Assembly: GCA_002388905.1 (NCBI GenBank)
Contig: DGNJ01000099.1
Coordinates: forward strand, 1 to 22,178
Source of the DNA: Cellvibrionales bacterium UBA4495
GTDB taxonomy: Bacteria; Pseudomonadota; Gammaproteobacteria; Pseudomonadales; Porticoccaceae
Direction of reading: 5' to 3'
DNA length: 22,178 nucleotides
Part shown: positions 1-11,037 of the stretch, piece after piece
Position numbering within the stretch: the first letter of the stretch is position 1
Layout: every line of letters starts with the position of its first letter
Program-made: the position numbers and the translations under genes
The notes under the pieces: generated by a model
Databases searched by the model: none
Told to the model about the DNA's origin: nothing
What the model saw: the letters and a program-made list of their open reading frames with translations, nothing else

Positions 1-1121
1 GCCTGCTGGGCACCTTCCTGGTCCGCTCCGGCGTGCTCACCTCCGTCCATGCTTTTGCCACCGATCCCACCCGGGGCGTCTTTATCCTGGCTTTCCTGGG
101 CGTCGTCGTGGGCGGGTCGCTGGTGCTCTATGGCCTGCGCGGGCACACCCTTAAATCCCAGGGCGGTTTCGGCTGGTTGTCCCGGGAAGCATTCATGCTT
201 ATCAACAATATCCTCTTGGTGATCGTGCTGGCCATCGTGCTGTTGGGGACACTCTATCCCCTGGTGGCGGACGTCCTGAACTGGGGCAAGATTTCAGTGG
301 GCCCGCCCTATTTCAACCTTTTCTTCGTTCCCCTGATGGTGGTGGTCGCCGTGCTGATGGCGGCGGGTTCGCTGCTGCGCTGGAAAAGAACGGACTGGCC
401 CTGGCTGAAAGCCCGACTATGGTTGCCGGCGGTTATTGCCCTGGTTGTCGGCATCATTTTCCCCTTTGTCTATGGCGGGGCCTTTCACGCCGGGGCGGCG
501 GTCACCATGGCGGTCTTCACCTGGGTGGTGGCGGTTATCGTGCGCGACCTCTGGAGCAAGTCGAGCCACGGCGCCGGGCGCTGGTCCGGTCTTCGCCGTC
601 TGACGGGCAGTTACTACGGCATGCATCTGGCCCACTTCGGTCTGGCCTGCTGCCTGCTGGGCGCGGGCCTCACCACGGTTTACAGTGTCGAAGCGGACAG
701 GCGGGTCGAGGCCGGCGACGTGGAGCAACACGGTGGCTATCGGTTCGTGTTCCAGGGTGTGGATCAGGTCCGGGGGCCCAACTACCGTTCGGACCGGGCC
801 TCCGTTGCGGTCTACCGGAATGAGCGGCTGGTGACCACCCTGTATCCGGAAAAAAGGCGTTACCTGGCCAGCAACCAGGTCATGACCGAGGCGGGGATCG
901 ACGGCGGCTTGTTCCGGGACCTCTATGTCTCCCTGGGGGAGCCCCTGGCCGGCGGGGCCTGGTCGATCCGTTTGCACGTCAAGCCCTTTGTGCGCTGGCT
1001 CTGGCTGGGTGCACTGTTGATGGCCGGCGGCGGCGCCATTGCCATGCTCGATAAACGCTACCGGACGGTCCGCGCCACCGCACCCCGGGCCGCGGGGACG
1101 GTATCGGGAGCGGCCGGTTGA
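1..1121 (+). CDS. ccmF: Cytochrome c-type biogenesis protein CcmF, 3' part (5' end outside window)
   Basis: The reading frame is open from the first bases (codons start at base 3) and the gene begins upstream, so only about 372 C-terminal residues are present; family members are usually about 650. CcmF is the inner-membrane haem lyase component that passes haem from CcmE to apocytochrome c with CcmH and CcmI. Near the cut edge lies the conserved stretch GTFLVRSGVLTSVHAFATD, a hallmark of CcmF. Several hydrophobic membrane segments follow. A soluble region (about residues 225-310 of the visible part) holds the GGYRFVFQGVDQ and NYRSDRA motifs, as expected of the periplasmic domain, and a last membrane segment precedes a basic tail. 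The TGA stop shares its A with the ATG of ccmG, so the genes are very likely translationally coupled. The family call is secure; only the N-terminal half is unseen. Confidence 0.96.
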   Translation, partial: LLGTFLVRSGVLTSVHAFATDPTRGVFILAFLGVVVGGSLVLYGLRGHTLKSQGGFGWLSREAFMLINNILLVIVLAIVLLGTLYPLVADVLNWGKISVGPPYFNLFFVPLMVVVAVLMAAGSLLRWKRTDWPWLKARLWLPAVIALVVGIIFPFVYGGAFHAGAAVTMAVFTWVVAVIVRDLWSKSSHGAGRWSGLRRLTGSYYGMHLAHFGLACCLLGAGLTTVYSVEADRRVEAGDVEQHGGYRFVFQGVDQVRGPNYRSDRASVAVYRNERLVTTLYPEKRRYLASNQVMTEAGIDGGLFRDLYVSLGEPLAGGAWSIRLHVKPFVRWLWLGALLMAGGGAIAMLDKRYRTVRATAPRAAGTVSGAAG

Positions 1122-1666
1122 TGTTCAACTGGAAACTTTTCATACCCCTTCTGGTGTTCGTGGCCCTGGCCTTTTTCCTGATGAAGGGCCTGGAGCGGGA
1201 TCCCGGTGCCATGCCATCGGCATTGCTCGACCGTTCCATGCCCGAATTCAGCCTGCCCGATCTCCATGAGCCGGATCGGCAGGTCAGCGAGGCCGTTTTT
1301 CGCGATGGTGAGCCGGCATTGCTCAATGTCTGGGGCACCTGGTGTCCGGCCTGCCGGGTCGAGCACCCTTTCCTCATGACACTGGCCGAGCGGGGTGTGA
1401 AAATCGTGGGCATGGATTACAAAGACGAACGGAAAGCGGCCCTGGCCTGGCTGGCGCGGCTCGGGGATCCCTACCGGGTCAGTTTCGAGGATCGCGATGG
1501 CCGGCTGGGAATCGATCTCGGTGTCTACGGCGCGCCCGAAACCTATCTGGTGGACGGCGACGGCGTGATCCGCTACAAGCATGTGGGGGTTCTGGACGAG
1601 CGTGTCTGGCGTGACGAGCTTGGTCCCCTTTACCGCTCACTGGTCAGGGAGGCGGAGGACAACTGA
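1121..1666 (+). CDS. ccmG: Thiol:disulfide interchange protein CcmG/DsbE
   Basis: This is a membrane-anchored, thioredoxin-fold protein of 181 residues, the usual length. It reduces apocytochrome c thiols or the CcmH partner in the periplasm so that haem can be attached. Residues 6-23 form the N-terminal membrane anchor. The redox motif WCPAC (Cys75, Cys78) follows LLNVWGT. The GVYGAPETYLVD stretch supplies the cis-proline region and matches the CcmG acidic-site signature. I chose the ATG at 1121, which overlaps the ccmF stop (TGATG); a TTG one codon earlier is less likely. It sits between ccmF and ccmH in the usual ccm order. Confidence 0.97.
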   Translation: MFNWKLFIPLLVFVALAFFLMKGLERDPGAMPSALLDRSMPEFSLPDLHEPDRQVSEAVFRDGEPALLNVWGTWCPACRVEHPFLMTLAERGVKIVGMDYKDERKAALAWLARLGDPYRVSFEDRDGRLGIDLGVYGAPETYLVDGDGVIRYKHVGVLDERVWRDELGPLYRSLVREAEDN

Positions 1667-2196
1667 TGGCCATGACCCCTTTCCCGGCGCGATGCACCGC
1701 CAGGGGTTTCGGCGCCGCCTGGCTGCTGGCCCTGTGCTTTTTCCCGGCTGTTCTCCTGGCCGCCATCGACCCGGCGCAGTTGCCCAGCCAGGAGATGCAG
1801 GCCCGTTACCGGCAGCTTATCGAGGAGATGCGCTGCCCCAAATGCCAGAATCAGAACCTGGCGGGTTCCGACTCCCCCATTGCCGCCGACCTGCGCCGGG
1901 AAATCCGGCGCCTGCTCGAGGAGGGCAAGAGCGACGAGGAGATTACCGCTTTCCTGGTGGAACGCTACGGCGATTACATTCGCTATCGCCCTCCGGTGCA
2001 GGACAATACCCTGCTGCTCTGGTTCGGTCCCGCGGTACTGGTATTGCTGGGCGTGGCAGTGCTGACCGTCGTCGTTCTCCGTCACCGCAGCGATAAAGCG
2101 GCGGTTCCGGCACTCACCGATGTCGAGCGCAGGGAACTGGATGCCCTGCTGGAGAGCCGGCGGGAAGCCGATGACAACGAGGAATCCCGGCAATGA
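1666..2196 (+). CDS. ccmH: Cytochrome c-type biogenesis protein CcmH (short, CycL-type)
   Basis: This 176-residue protein corresponds to the N-terminal redox half of E. coli CcmH. Residues 17-33 are a hydrophobic signal segment. The motif EEMRCPKCQNQN (Cys57, Cys60) is the reducing dithiol that handles apocytochrome c haem-binding cysteines. It is followed by the conserved SDSPIAADLRREI helix and the ERYGDYIRYRPP stretch. A membrane segment spans about residues 116-137 and an acidic cytoplasmic tail follows. The ATG overlaps the ccmG stop by one base, and the 3' end overlaps ccmI by 4 bases. Separate ccmH and ccmI genes, rather than the fused enteric form, are common in other gammaproteobacteria. 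A second ATG two codons later is an alternative start. Confidence 0.96.
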   Translation: MAMTPFPARCTARGFGAAWLLALCFFPAVLLAAIDPAQLPSQEMQARYRQLIEEMRCPKCQNQNLAGSDSPIAADLRREIRRLLEEGKSDEEITAFLVERYGDYIRYRPPVQDNTLLLWFGPAVLVLLGVAVLTVVVLRHRSDKAAVPALTDVERRELDALLESRREADDNEESRQ

Positions 2197-3416
2197 TGTG
2201 GTTGCTCATGGCCTTGCTGGCGCTGCTGGCCTTCCTGATGGTGGCCGCCGGCGCGCTCAACAAACCCTCACCGGAAGCCGGAGAAGTGGGGGAATCCGCT
2301 GTCAACCGGGCCCTGTACCGGGAAAAGCAGGCGGAGTTGCGGCGTCAGCTCGCTGCCGGCGACATCGATGAAGACCAGTACGAGGAACTGGAAATCGAGT
2401 ACCAGCGCCAGTTTCTGGTGGACAGCGAAAGCCATGAGCAGCCGGTCGAGCGTCATAAGGGCGGGCGTGTCCCGCTGGTGGCCTGCGCCGTCGCCGTACC
2501 CCTGCTGGCCATGGTCGTCTACCACTACCTGGGTGCCGCCGATGCCCTGTCGGTCCGCCAGCTGCTGGAGCGGCGCGCGGCCCTGCTTGCCGGCGATACC
2601 CGCCCGGGAGAACGCCTGGACGATATCACCCGGGAATTGCGCGAAAGCCTGGCGGATCAGGCCCGGGACAATCCCGACCGGGCGGTCTACCCGCTGCTGC
2701 TGGCCCGCTTGAATCAGGAAAGCGGTGACCTGGAGTCGGCCCTGGCTCATTATCGGGAGGCGGTCGACCGTGCGCCCGAGGACGGCGAGTTGCTGGCCGA
2801 GTATGCCCAGGCGCTGTTTCTGGCCGAGAACAACACCATGACACCGCGTGTGCGCAGTCTCGCCGGCAGGGCGTTGGCGCTGGCGCCCGGAAGCGATACG
2901 GCCCTGGGTCTGGCGGGCATCGGCGCCTACCAGGCGGAGGATTATCGCCAGGCTATCCAATACTGGCAGCGGGCTCTGGAGTCGTTGCCGCCCATGTCGA
3001 CGGCAGGGCAGTCCTTTCGCGCGGGCATTGCCAGCGCCCGGGAAAAGCTGGGGGAGGACGCCGGGCCCGGGCCGGTCTCCCTGGAGGTGGCCGTGACCCT
3101 GGCCGACCGGGTGGAGGCGCCGCCGGATACACCGGTATTCGTCTACGCCAGGGCCTGGCAGGGCTCGCCCATGCCCCTGGCCATTCGGAGGCTGACGCTG
3201 GCCGACCTGCCTGCCCGGGTGACCCTCGACGGGTCCAGTGCCATGAGTCCGGGCGCCAGTCTTTCGTCCGTCGACCAGGTGGAGCTGGTGGCCCGGGTGG
3301 CGCTCGGGGGGACCGCGACGCCGGCCTCCGGCGATTACGAGGGGCGCCTGGGCCCCGTTGCCGTGGCGGAGGCCGGGGATCCGCTGCAACTGACCGTGGA
3401 CCGGCGGCTTCCCTGA
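2193..3416 (+). CDS. ccmI: Cytochrome c-type biogenesis protein CcmI (TPR apocytochrome chaperone)
   Basis: CcmI holds the C-terminus of apocytochrome c and delivers it to CcmF/CcmH. The 407 residues show a first membrane segment (about 3-22), a cytoplasmic coiled-coil-like loop rich in Glu, Gln and Arg (about 38-85), a second membrane segment (about 93-111), and a periplasmic TPR-like region (about 165-285). A C-terminal beta-rich domain (about 297-405) begins with SLEVAVTLADRV, as in full-length CcmI proteins. The start overlaps the ccmH stop as ATGA; a second Met codon follows at once. This appears to be the last gene of the ccm operon, because the next 102 bases are noncoding and smc starts a different functional group. 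Confidence 0.93.
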   Translation: MMWLLMALLALLAFLMVAAGALNKPSPEAGEVGESAVNRALYREKQAELRRQLAAGDIDEDQYEELEIEYQRQFLVDSESHEQPVERHKGGRVPLVACAVAVPLLAMVVYHYLGAADALSVRQLLERRAALLAGDTRPGERLDDITRELRESLADQARDNPDRAVYPLLLARLNQESGDLESALAHYREAVDRAPEDGELLAEYAQALFLAENNTMTPRVRSLAGRALALAPGSDTALGLAGIGAYQAEDYRQAIQYWQRALESLPPMSTAGQSFRAGIASAREKLGEDAGPGPVSLEVAVTLADRVEAPPDTPVFVYARAWQGSPMPLAIRRLTLADLPARVTLDGSSAMSPGASLSSVDQVELVARVALGGTATPASGDYEGRLGPVAVAEAGDPLQLTVDRRLP

Positions 3417-3428
3417 GGCTCCCCGGCT

Positions 3429-3457
3429 GGTACAACATTCGGACAAGCGTGTAGAAT
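3429..3457 (+). promoter_or_regulatory. Candidate sigma-70 promoter for smc
   Basis: TAGAAT at 3452-3457 matches five of six bases of the -10 consensus. Seventeen bases upstream GGTACA (3429-3434) is only a weak -35, matching three of six bases. The site lies in the 102-base gap between ccmI and smc and would give a leader of about 55 bases. Position and -10 quality support it; the -35 does not. Confidence 0.35.
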
Positions 3458-3518
3458 TGCCGGCTTGATCCACCTTTGCCCGGTCCGCTCCAGCGGTAAG
3501 CATTAACAGAGACAGCAG

Positions 3519-6500
3519 ATGCGCCTGAAAAGCATAAAACTGGCGGGCTTCAAGTCCTTTGTCGACCCCACCACGGTCAACTTTCCCAGCAACCTCTGCG
3601 CGGTTGTGGGCCCCAACGGCTGCGGCAAGTCCAACATTATCGACGCGGTGCGCTGGGTCATGGGGGAAAGTTCCGCCAAGCATCTGCGCGGCGAATCCAT
3701 GGCCGACGTCATTTTCAACGGTTCCGGCGGCCGCAAACCGGTGGGGCAGGCCTCCATCGAGCTGATTTTCGACAACTCCGACGGCTCCGTGGCGGGTGAG
3801 TACGCCGCCTACAACGAGATATCCATCCGCCGCAAGGTCACCCGGGAAGGCCAGTCCAACTATTACCTGAACGGCAACAAGTGCCGGCGCCGGGATATCA
3901 CCGATATCTTTCTGGGCACGGGGCTGGGGCCGCGCAGCTACGCCATCATCGAGCAGGGCATGATCTCCAACCTGATCGAGGCCCGGCCCGACGAGCTGCG
4001 CGTCTACATCGAGGAGGCCGCCGGTATTTCCAAGTACAAGGAGCGGCGCCGGGACACCGAAAACCGTATGCGCCGGACCCTGGAAAACCTGGAGCGCCTC
4101 ACCGACATCCGGGAGGAACTGGGCCGGCAGCTCCAGCGCCTCGAACGCCAGGCCCAGGCCGCGGAAAAGTACGCGGAGTACAAAAAGGAGGAGCGTCAGG
4201 TGCGCGCCCAGCTCCACGCCCTGCGCTGGCGCGACCTGAACCGGCAAGTGGAGCACAAGCGCACGGCTATCAGCCGCCAGGAACTGGCGGTGGAGGCCCT
4301 GGTCACCGAACGCAGCGCCTGCGATACGGCGCTGGAAAAACTGCGCGCCGACTACACCGACCAGAGCGACGTTTTCAACGAGATTCAGGGCCGTTACTAC
4401 GCGATCGGCGCCGAGGTAGCCCGCATAGAGCAGTCCATCGAGCACGCCCGGGAGCGTGCCCGGGAATTGCAGCAGGACGTGGAGCAGACCGAGCGCAACT
4501 ACGTGGAAGCCGAAGAGCATCTGCGCACCGACCGGCAGAAGGCCCTGGGCTGGGAGGCCGAGCTGAAAGAGATTGCCCCGGCCCTGGCGCAACTGCGGGC
4601 CCAGGAGGAGGAATCCGGCCTGGTGCTGCAGGAGGCGGAGGAGGCCATGAACCACTGGCAGTCGGCCTGGGAGGAGTTCAACCAGGCCGCCGCCGCGCCC
4701 CGCCAGCAGGCGGAAGTCCAGCAGTCCCGTATCCAGCACCTGGAACAGGCGCTGCGCCGGCTTGCCGAGCGCATCGACAAGCTGGAATCCGAACACCGGG
4801 ATCTCAATATCAGCCCCGCCGAGGAAGAGGTGACGCTGCTCGGTGAGCAGCTTGCCGAAATGGAAACCGTCAACAGCGAGAAGCAGGCCGATCTGGATGG
4901 GCTTAGCGCCGCCATCGACGAGGCCCGCAAGGCTTATCAGTCCGCCAGCGCGGAACTCGGCGCCGCCCGGGAGCAGCGCCAGTCCCTGAAAGGGCGGCAG
5001 GCATCCCTGGAGGCATTGCAGCAGGCGGCCCTGGAGGAGGGCACCGAGGAACGCCAGTGGCTGGAGTCCCGGGGGCTCGCCGACGCGGCCCGCCTGGCCG
5101 AGACCCTTGACGTGGAGTCCGGCTGGGAAATGGCCGTGGAAGCCGTCCTGGGAAGCTATCTCCAGGCAGTGTGCGTGGATTCTCTCACTGATCTCGCCGG
5201 CGACCTGGACCAGTTCAGGCAGGGAGAGCTGGTATTCGTCGAGCAGTCGGGCGGCAATGTCGCCACCGACATGGGTAACGCCAAGGCGGCCCCCCTCGCG
5301 GACAAGGTTTCCGGGGGTGCGGGCCGTCTTCTGGCCGGTGTCTACGCGGCGGATGGCCTGGCCCAGGCCCTGGCACTGCGGGACCGCCTCGATCCGGGGG
5401 AGTCCGTGGTCACGCCTGAAGGCATCTGGCTGAGTCGCCACTGGCTGCGTGTGGCCCGGGACAAGGATGCGGCCGCCGGTGTGTTAAAGCGCAAGCAGGA
5501 ACTGGACAGCGTCAATGCCCGGCTCGACGAGCTGGGCACGCGGGTTGAGCAACTGGGCGAAGCCCAGGACAGGCGTGAAGAGTCCCTGTCCGCGCTGGAG
5601 CAACGCCGGGAGTCCCTTTCCCGGGAGGTATCGGAACGCCAGCGGGAATATGCCGATTTGCGTTCCCGGCTCAGCGCCAGCCGCATGCAGGTGGAACAAT
5701 ATGCGGCCCGCCGCGAGCGGGCCCGGGACGAGATGGCCGACGCCCGGCAGCAGCAGGAAGTGGAGCACGAAAACCTGGCCGATGCCCGGCAGTTGCTCCA
5801 GGAAGCCCTGGATGCCATGGAGACCGACACCCGGCGCAAGGAAGAGCTTCTGGGCGAGCGGGATACCTGCCGCCGGCAGCTCGACAACGCCCGCCAGCGG
5901 GCCCGGCACGACCGGGACAAACTCCATGAACTGGCCATGCGCGAGCGCTCGGTGAGCACCCAGCTGGATTCCATCCGCGAGGGCATCGGTCGGCTCGAAG
6001 TCCAGGTCGCCCGGCTCGACGAGCGCCGGGAACAGTTGCGTGCCAGCGCCAGCGAGCACCGGGATCCCACCGAGGGCCTGACCCTGGAACTGGAGGCCCA
6101 GTTGGAGAAGAGGCTGGGTATCGAGAAGCAGCTGGGTGACGCCCGCCGGCAGTTGGAAGAGGTGGAGCACGGGATGCGGGAGCGTGAAAAGCGCCGCAAC
6201 AGCCTGGAGCAACAGGTCATGGAGCAGCGCACCCAACTGGAGCAGTTGCGCCTGTCCACCCAGGAACTGGAAACCCGCAGCAAGACCATCGCCGAGCAGG
6301 TCGCCGAACAGAATTACGATCTGCAGCACCTGCTGGCCGAACTGCCCGAGGATTCTGACCCGGCCGACTGGGAGCGTGAACTGGAGCGAATCGACAATCG
6401 CATTCAGCGTCTGGGAGCCATCAACCTGGCCGCCATCGAGGAATTCAAGACCGAGTCCGAGCGCAAGACCTATCTCGATGCCCAGGACCACGAACTCAAC

Positions 6501-7025
6501 GATGCCCTGGCGACCCTGGAAGAGGCCATCCACAAGATCGACCGGGAGACCCGCACCCGTTTCAAGGAAACCTTCGACCAGATCAACCGGTCCCTGGAAG
6601 AACTGTTTCCCAAAGTGTTCGGCGGTGGCCATGCCTACCTGGAAATGACCGGGGAAGACCTGCTTGATACCGGTATCACGATTATGGCGCGACCGCCGGG
6701 CAAGAAGAACACCACCATCCACCTGCTCTCCGGCGGCGAGAAGGCTCTCACCGCCATCGCCCTGGTATTCTCCATCTTCCGCCTCAACCCGGCGCCCTTC
6801 TGCATGCTCGACGAGGTCGACGCGCCCCTGGACGATGCCAATGTGGGGCGCTACGCCCGGATGGTGGAGGAAATGGCGGAGCGGGTTCAGTTTATCTATA
6901 TCACCCACAATAAAATCGCCATGGAAATGGCCCATCAACTGATGGGGGTAACCATGCACGAGCCCGGTGTCTCGCGCCTGGTTACCGTTGACGTGGACAA
7001 GGCTGCCGAACTGGCCGAGGCCTGA
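3519..7025 (+). CDS. smc: Chromosome segregation ATPase SMC
   Basis: This is a full-length SMC of 1168 residues, the usual size. SMC dimers with ScpA and ScpB extrude DNA loops and organise newly replicated origins. The N-terminal head carries Walker A GPNGCGKS (31-38). Two long Glu/Arg/Gln-rich coiled coils (about 170-505 and 650-1000) flank a hinge (about 528-645). The C-terminal head holds the ABC signature LLSGGEKA (about 1069-1076) and Walker B CMLDEVDAPLDD with Asp1098 and Glu1099. All ATPase residues I can check are intact. No scpA or scpB lies in this window. The ATG start gives the expected MRLKSIKLAGFKSF beginning. It precedes zipA and ligA, an order known from pseudomonads and relatives. 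Confidence 0.98.
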   Translation: MRLKSIKLAGFKSFVDPTTVNFPSNLCAVVGPNGCGKSNIIDAVRWVMGESSAKHLRGESMADVIFNGSGGRKPVGQASIELIFDNSDGSVAGEYAAYNEISIRRKVTREGQSNYYLNGNKCRRRDITDIFLGTGLGPRSYAIIEQGMISNLIEARPDELRVYIEEAAGISKYKERRRDTENRMRRTLENLERLTDIREELGRQLQRLERQAQAAEKYAEYKKEERQVRAQLHALRWRDLNRQVEHKRTAISRQELAVEALVTERSACDTALEKLRADYTDQSDVFNEIQGRYYAIGAEVARIEQSIEHARERARELQQDVEQTERNYVEAEEHLRTDRQKALGWEAELKEIAPALAQLRAQEEESGLVLQEAEEAMNHWQSAWEEFNQAAAAPRQQAEVQQSRIQHLEQALRRLAERIDKLESEHRDLNISPAEEEVTLLGEQLAEMETVNSEKQADLDGLSAAIDEARKAYQSASAELGAAREQRQSLKGRQASLEALQQAALEEGTEERQWLESRGLADAARLAETLDVESGWEMAVEAVLGSYLQAVCVDSLTDLAGDLDQFRQGELVFVEQSGGNVATDMGNAKAAPLADKVSGGAGRLLAGVYAADGLAQALALRDRLDPGESVVTPEGIWLSRHWLRVARDKDAAAGVLKRKQELDSVNARLDELGTRVEQLGEAQDRREESLSALEQRRESLSREVSERQREYADLRSRLSASRMQVEQYAARRERARDEMADARQQQEVEHENLADARQLLQEALDAMETDTRRKEELLGERDTCRRQLDNARQRARHDRDKLHELAMRERSVSTQLDSIREGIGRLEVQVARLDERREQLRASASEHRDPTEGLTLELEAQLEKRLGIEKQLGDARRQLEEVEHGMREREKRRNSLEQQVMEQRTQLEQLRLSTQELETRSKTIAEQVAEQNYDLQHLLAELPEDSDPADWERELERIDNRIQRLGAINLAAIEEFKTESERKTYLDAQDHELNDALATLEEAIHKIDRETRTRFKETFDQINRSLEELFPKVFGGGHAYLEMTGEDLLDTGITIMARPPGKKNTTIHLLSGGEKALTAIALVFSIFRLNPAPFCMLDEVDAPLDDANVGRYARMVEEMAERVQFIYITHNKIAMEMAHQLMGVTMHEPGVSRLVTVDVDKAAELAEA

Positions 7026-7037
7026 TAAACCGGCCGT

Positions 7038-7110
7038 CATGGCAGTGTGGTAGGCGTCACATTATTTCTTTACAATGCCTCTGAGTTTTACACTGTAAGA
7101 CACTGGCATG
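7038..7110. repeat. Inverted repeats in the smc-zipA intergenic region
   Basis: CATGGCAGTG (7038-7047) and CACTGGCATG (7101-7110) pair at nine of ten positions, and one more A-T pair extends the stem inward. Nested inside is a perfect palindrome TTACA-C-TGTAA (7088-7098). The ACACTG within it could also pair with CAGTGT at 7043-7048, so alternative folds exist. The elements occupy part of the 172-base noncoding gap before zipA. They could be a protein-binding site or a leader hairpin. I see no convincing complete promoter in the gap. Confidence 0.4.
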
Positions 7111-7197
7111 TCGTCCGAATCCATGTTGCAGCGGGCGTAAAAAGCGGTTTCAACGACGGCATCCGGGATTCAACAGCCCTGATTCACCGAGGATTGC

Positions 7198-10321
<3,124 letters not shown>

Positions 10322-10341
10322 TACCCGGGGGAGGGAATACC

Positions 10342-10767
10342 ATGTTATCGGAATCCATCGTCTATGGCTGCATCAGGGACATGGCCGACGCCCGCGTCCC
10401 GGACCGGCAGCGCGTCAACCGCGAGGCCATGCTGGCGTTGCCCCGTGCCGAGAGCTGGCCCGTGCTGAGCCGGGAGATGTTCAGTCTCACCGACCAGAGC
10501 GGCACGGACCTGGCGTTCCACACCGAGGTCATGCACTTCGGTGCCTCCTACCAGGGTATCGAGTACGAGTGGAAGCACTGGATCGAGCAGTTCGAGAACC
10601 TGCTCAGGCAGATGTACTGGGTCTCTGCCGTGGTGCACCTGGAAACCGAGTTGTCCGGCAACCATTCCTTCCTCTGGGAGGCGAACGGCAGTTGCCATCG
10701 TCCGGGTGAGGATGTCACCAATGTTCGCTGCGAATGGGTTCACGAGAGCTGGCTGAGTGCCGGCTGA
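10342..10767 (+). CDS. Hypothetical protein in the ligA operon
   Basis: I do not recognise this 141-residue protein. It is soluble, with no signal peptide or membrane segment. It is rich in aromatics, particularly in the second half (EYEWKHWIEQF, RQMYWVSAVVHLE, SFLWEANGS), and has three widely spaced cysteines (Cys10, Cys118, Cys129) that form no obvious metal motif. The Glu/Leu/Trp pattern suggests a mixed alpha/beta fold. The ATG has a purine-rich GGGGGAGGGA just upstream and starts 20 bases after the ligA stop, so it is probably cotranscribed with ligA. Codon use matches its neighbours. Being expressed from the ligA operon does not establish a DNA-related role. Confidence 0.8.
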   Translation: MLSESIVYGCIRDMADARVPDRQRVNREAMLALPRAESWPVLSREMFSLTDQSGTDLAFHTEVMHFGASYQGIEYEWKHWIEQFENLLRQMYWVSAVVHLETELSGNHSFLWEANGSCHRPGEDVTNVRCEWVHESWLSAG

Positions 10768-10809
10768 AGCCGTGATGGTCGGTGTTCGGAAATATCCGGG
10801 AGTCGCGCC

Positions 10810-11025
10810 TTGAGTCATTCCCGCATCCGCAATTTTTTCGCCATTTTCACGCCACTGGTGCTGGCCGCGATGTTCCTGGTGGGGCTTGTCAGGCTCTGGG
10901 GCGTACCGCCGGAGGAGATGCTGTCGGTGCTGGGCGCGGCGCTGCTGATGTTGCTGGGACTGATTGCCCTGGCCCTGGTCGCGGCGCTGTTGATTCGCCT
11001 GATCCGCAGGCGCTTCCGCGGTTAG
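10810..11025 (+). CDS. Small two-helix membrane protein, unknown function
   Basis: This 71-residue protein has two hydrophobic segments (about 9-27 and 38-63) separated by a short acidic loop (VPPEEM) and ends in a basic tail IRLIRRRFRG. By the positive-inside rule the C-terminus, and probably the short basic N-terminus, face the cytoplasm, making a helical hairpin. No ATG exists before the first segment in this frame. The TTG at 10810 is chosen because it gives a basic N-terminus and has GGGAG at 10798-10802. It follows the previous gene after 42 bases. I do not recognise the family, and the TTG start lowers certainty. Confidence 0.65.
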   Translation: MSHSRIRNFFAIFTPLVLAAMFLVGLVRLWGVPPEEMLSVLGAALLMLLGLIALALVAALLIRLIRRRFRG

Positions 11026-11037
11026 GACAGGATCAGG
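10998..11037. terminator. Inverted repeat spanning a convergent junction
   Basis: CCTGATCC (10998-11005) and GGATCAGG (11030-11037) are a perfect 8-base inverted repeat with a 24-base loop. The loop can form a small inner hairpin, CGC-TTCC-GCG. The element straddles the 3' ends of the plus-strand small membrane protein gene and the minus-strand methyltransferase gene, which are only 7 bases apart. This suits a bidirectional transcription end, but there is no U-tract on either side, so intrinsic termination is doubtful. Confidence 0.35.

Noticed and set aside
2268..5441. Very long antisense open frame opposite ccmI and smc (over 1000 codons)
   Set aside because: It is opposite two unmistakable genes. 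Its translation is low-complexity Gly/Leu/Val/Gln-rich with no domain motifs, as expected from GC-rich codon bias on the other strand.
5484..7040. Long antisense open frame opposite the 3' half of smc
   Set aside because: Same shadow effect; the composition mirrors smc codons and no start signal or motif is seen.
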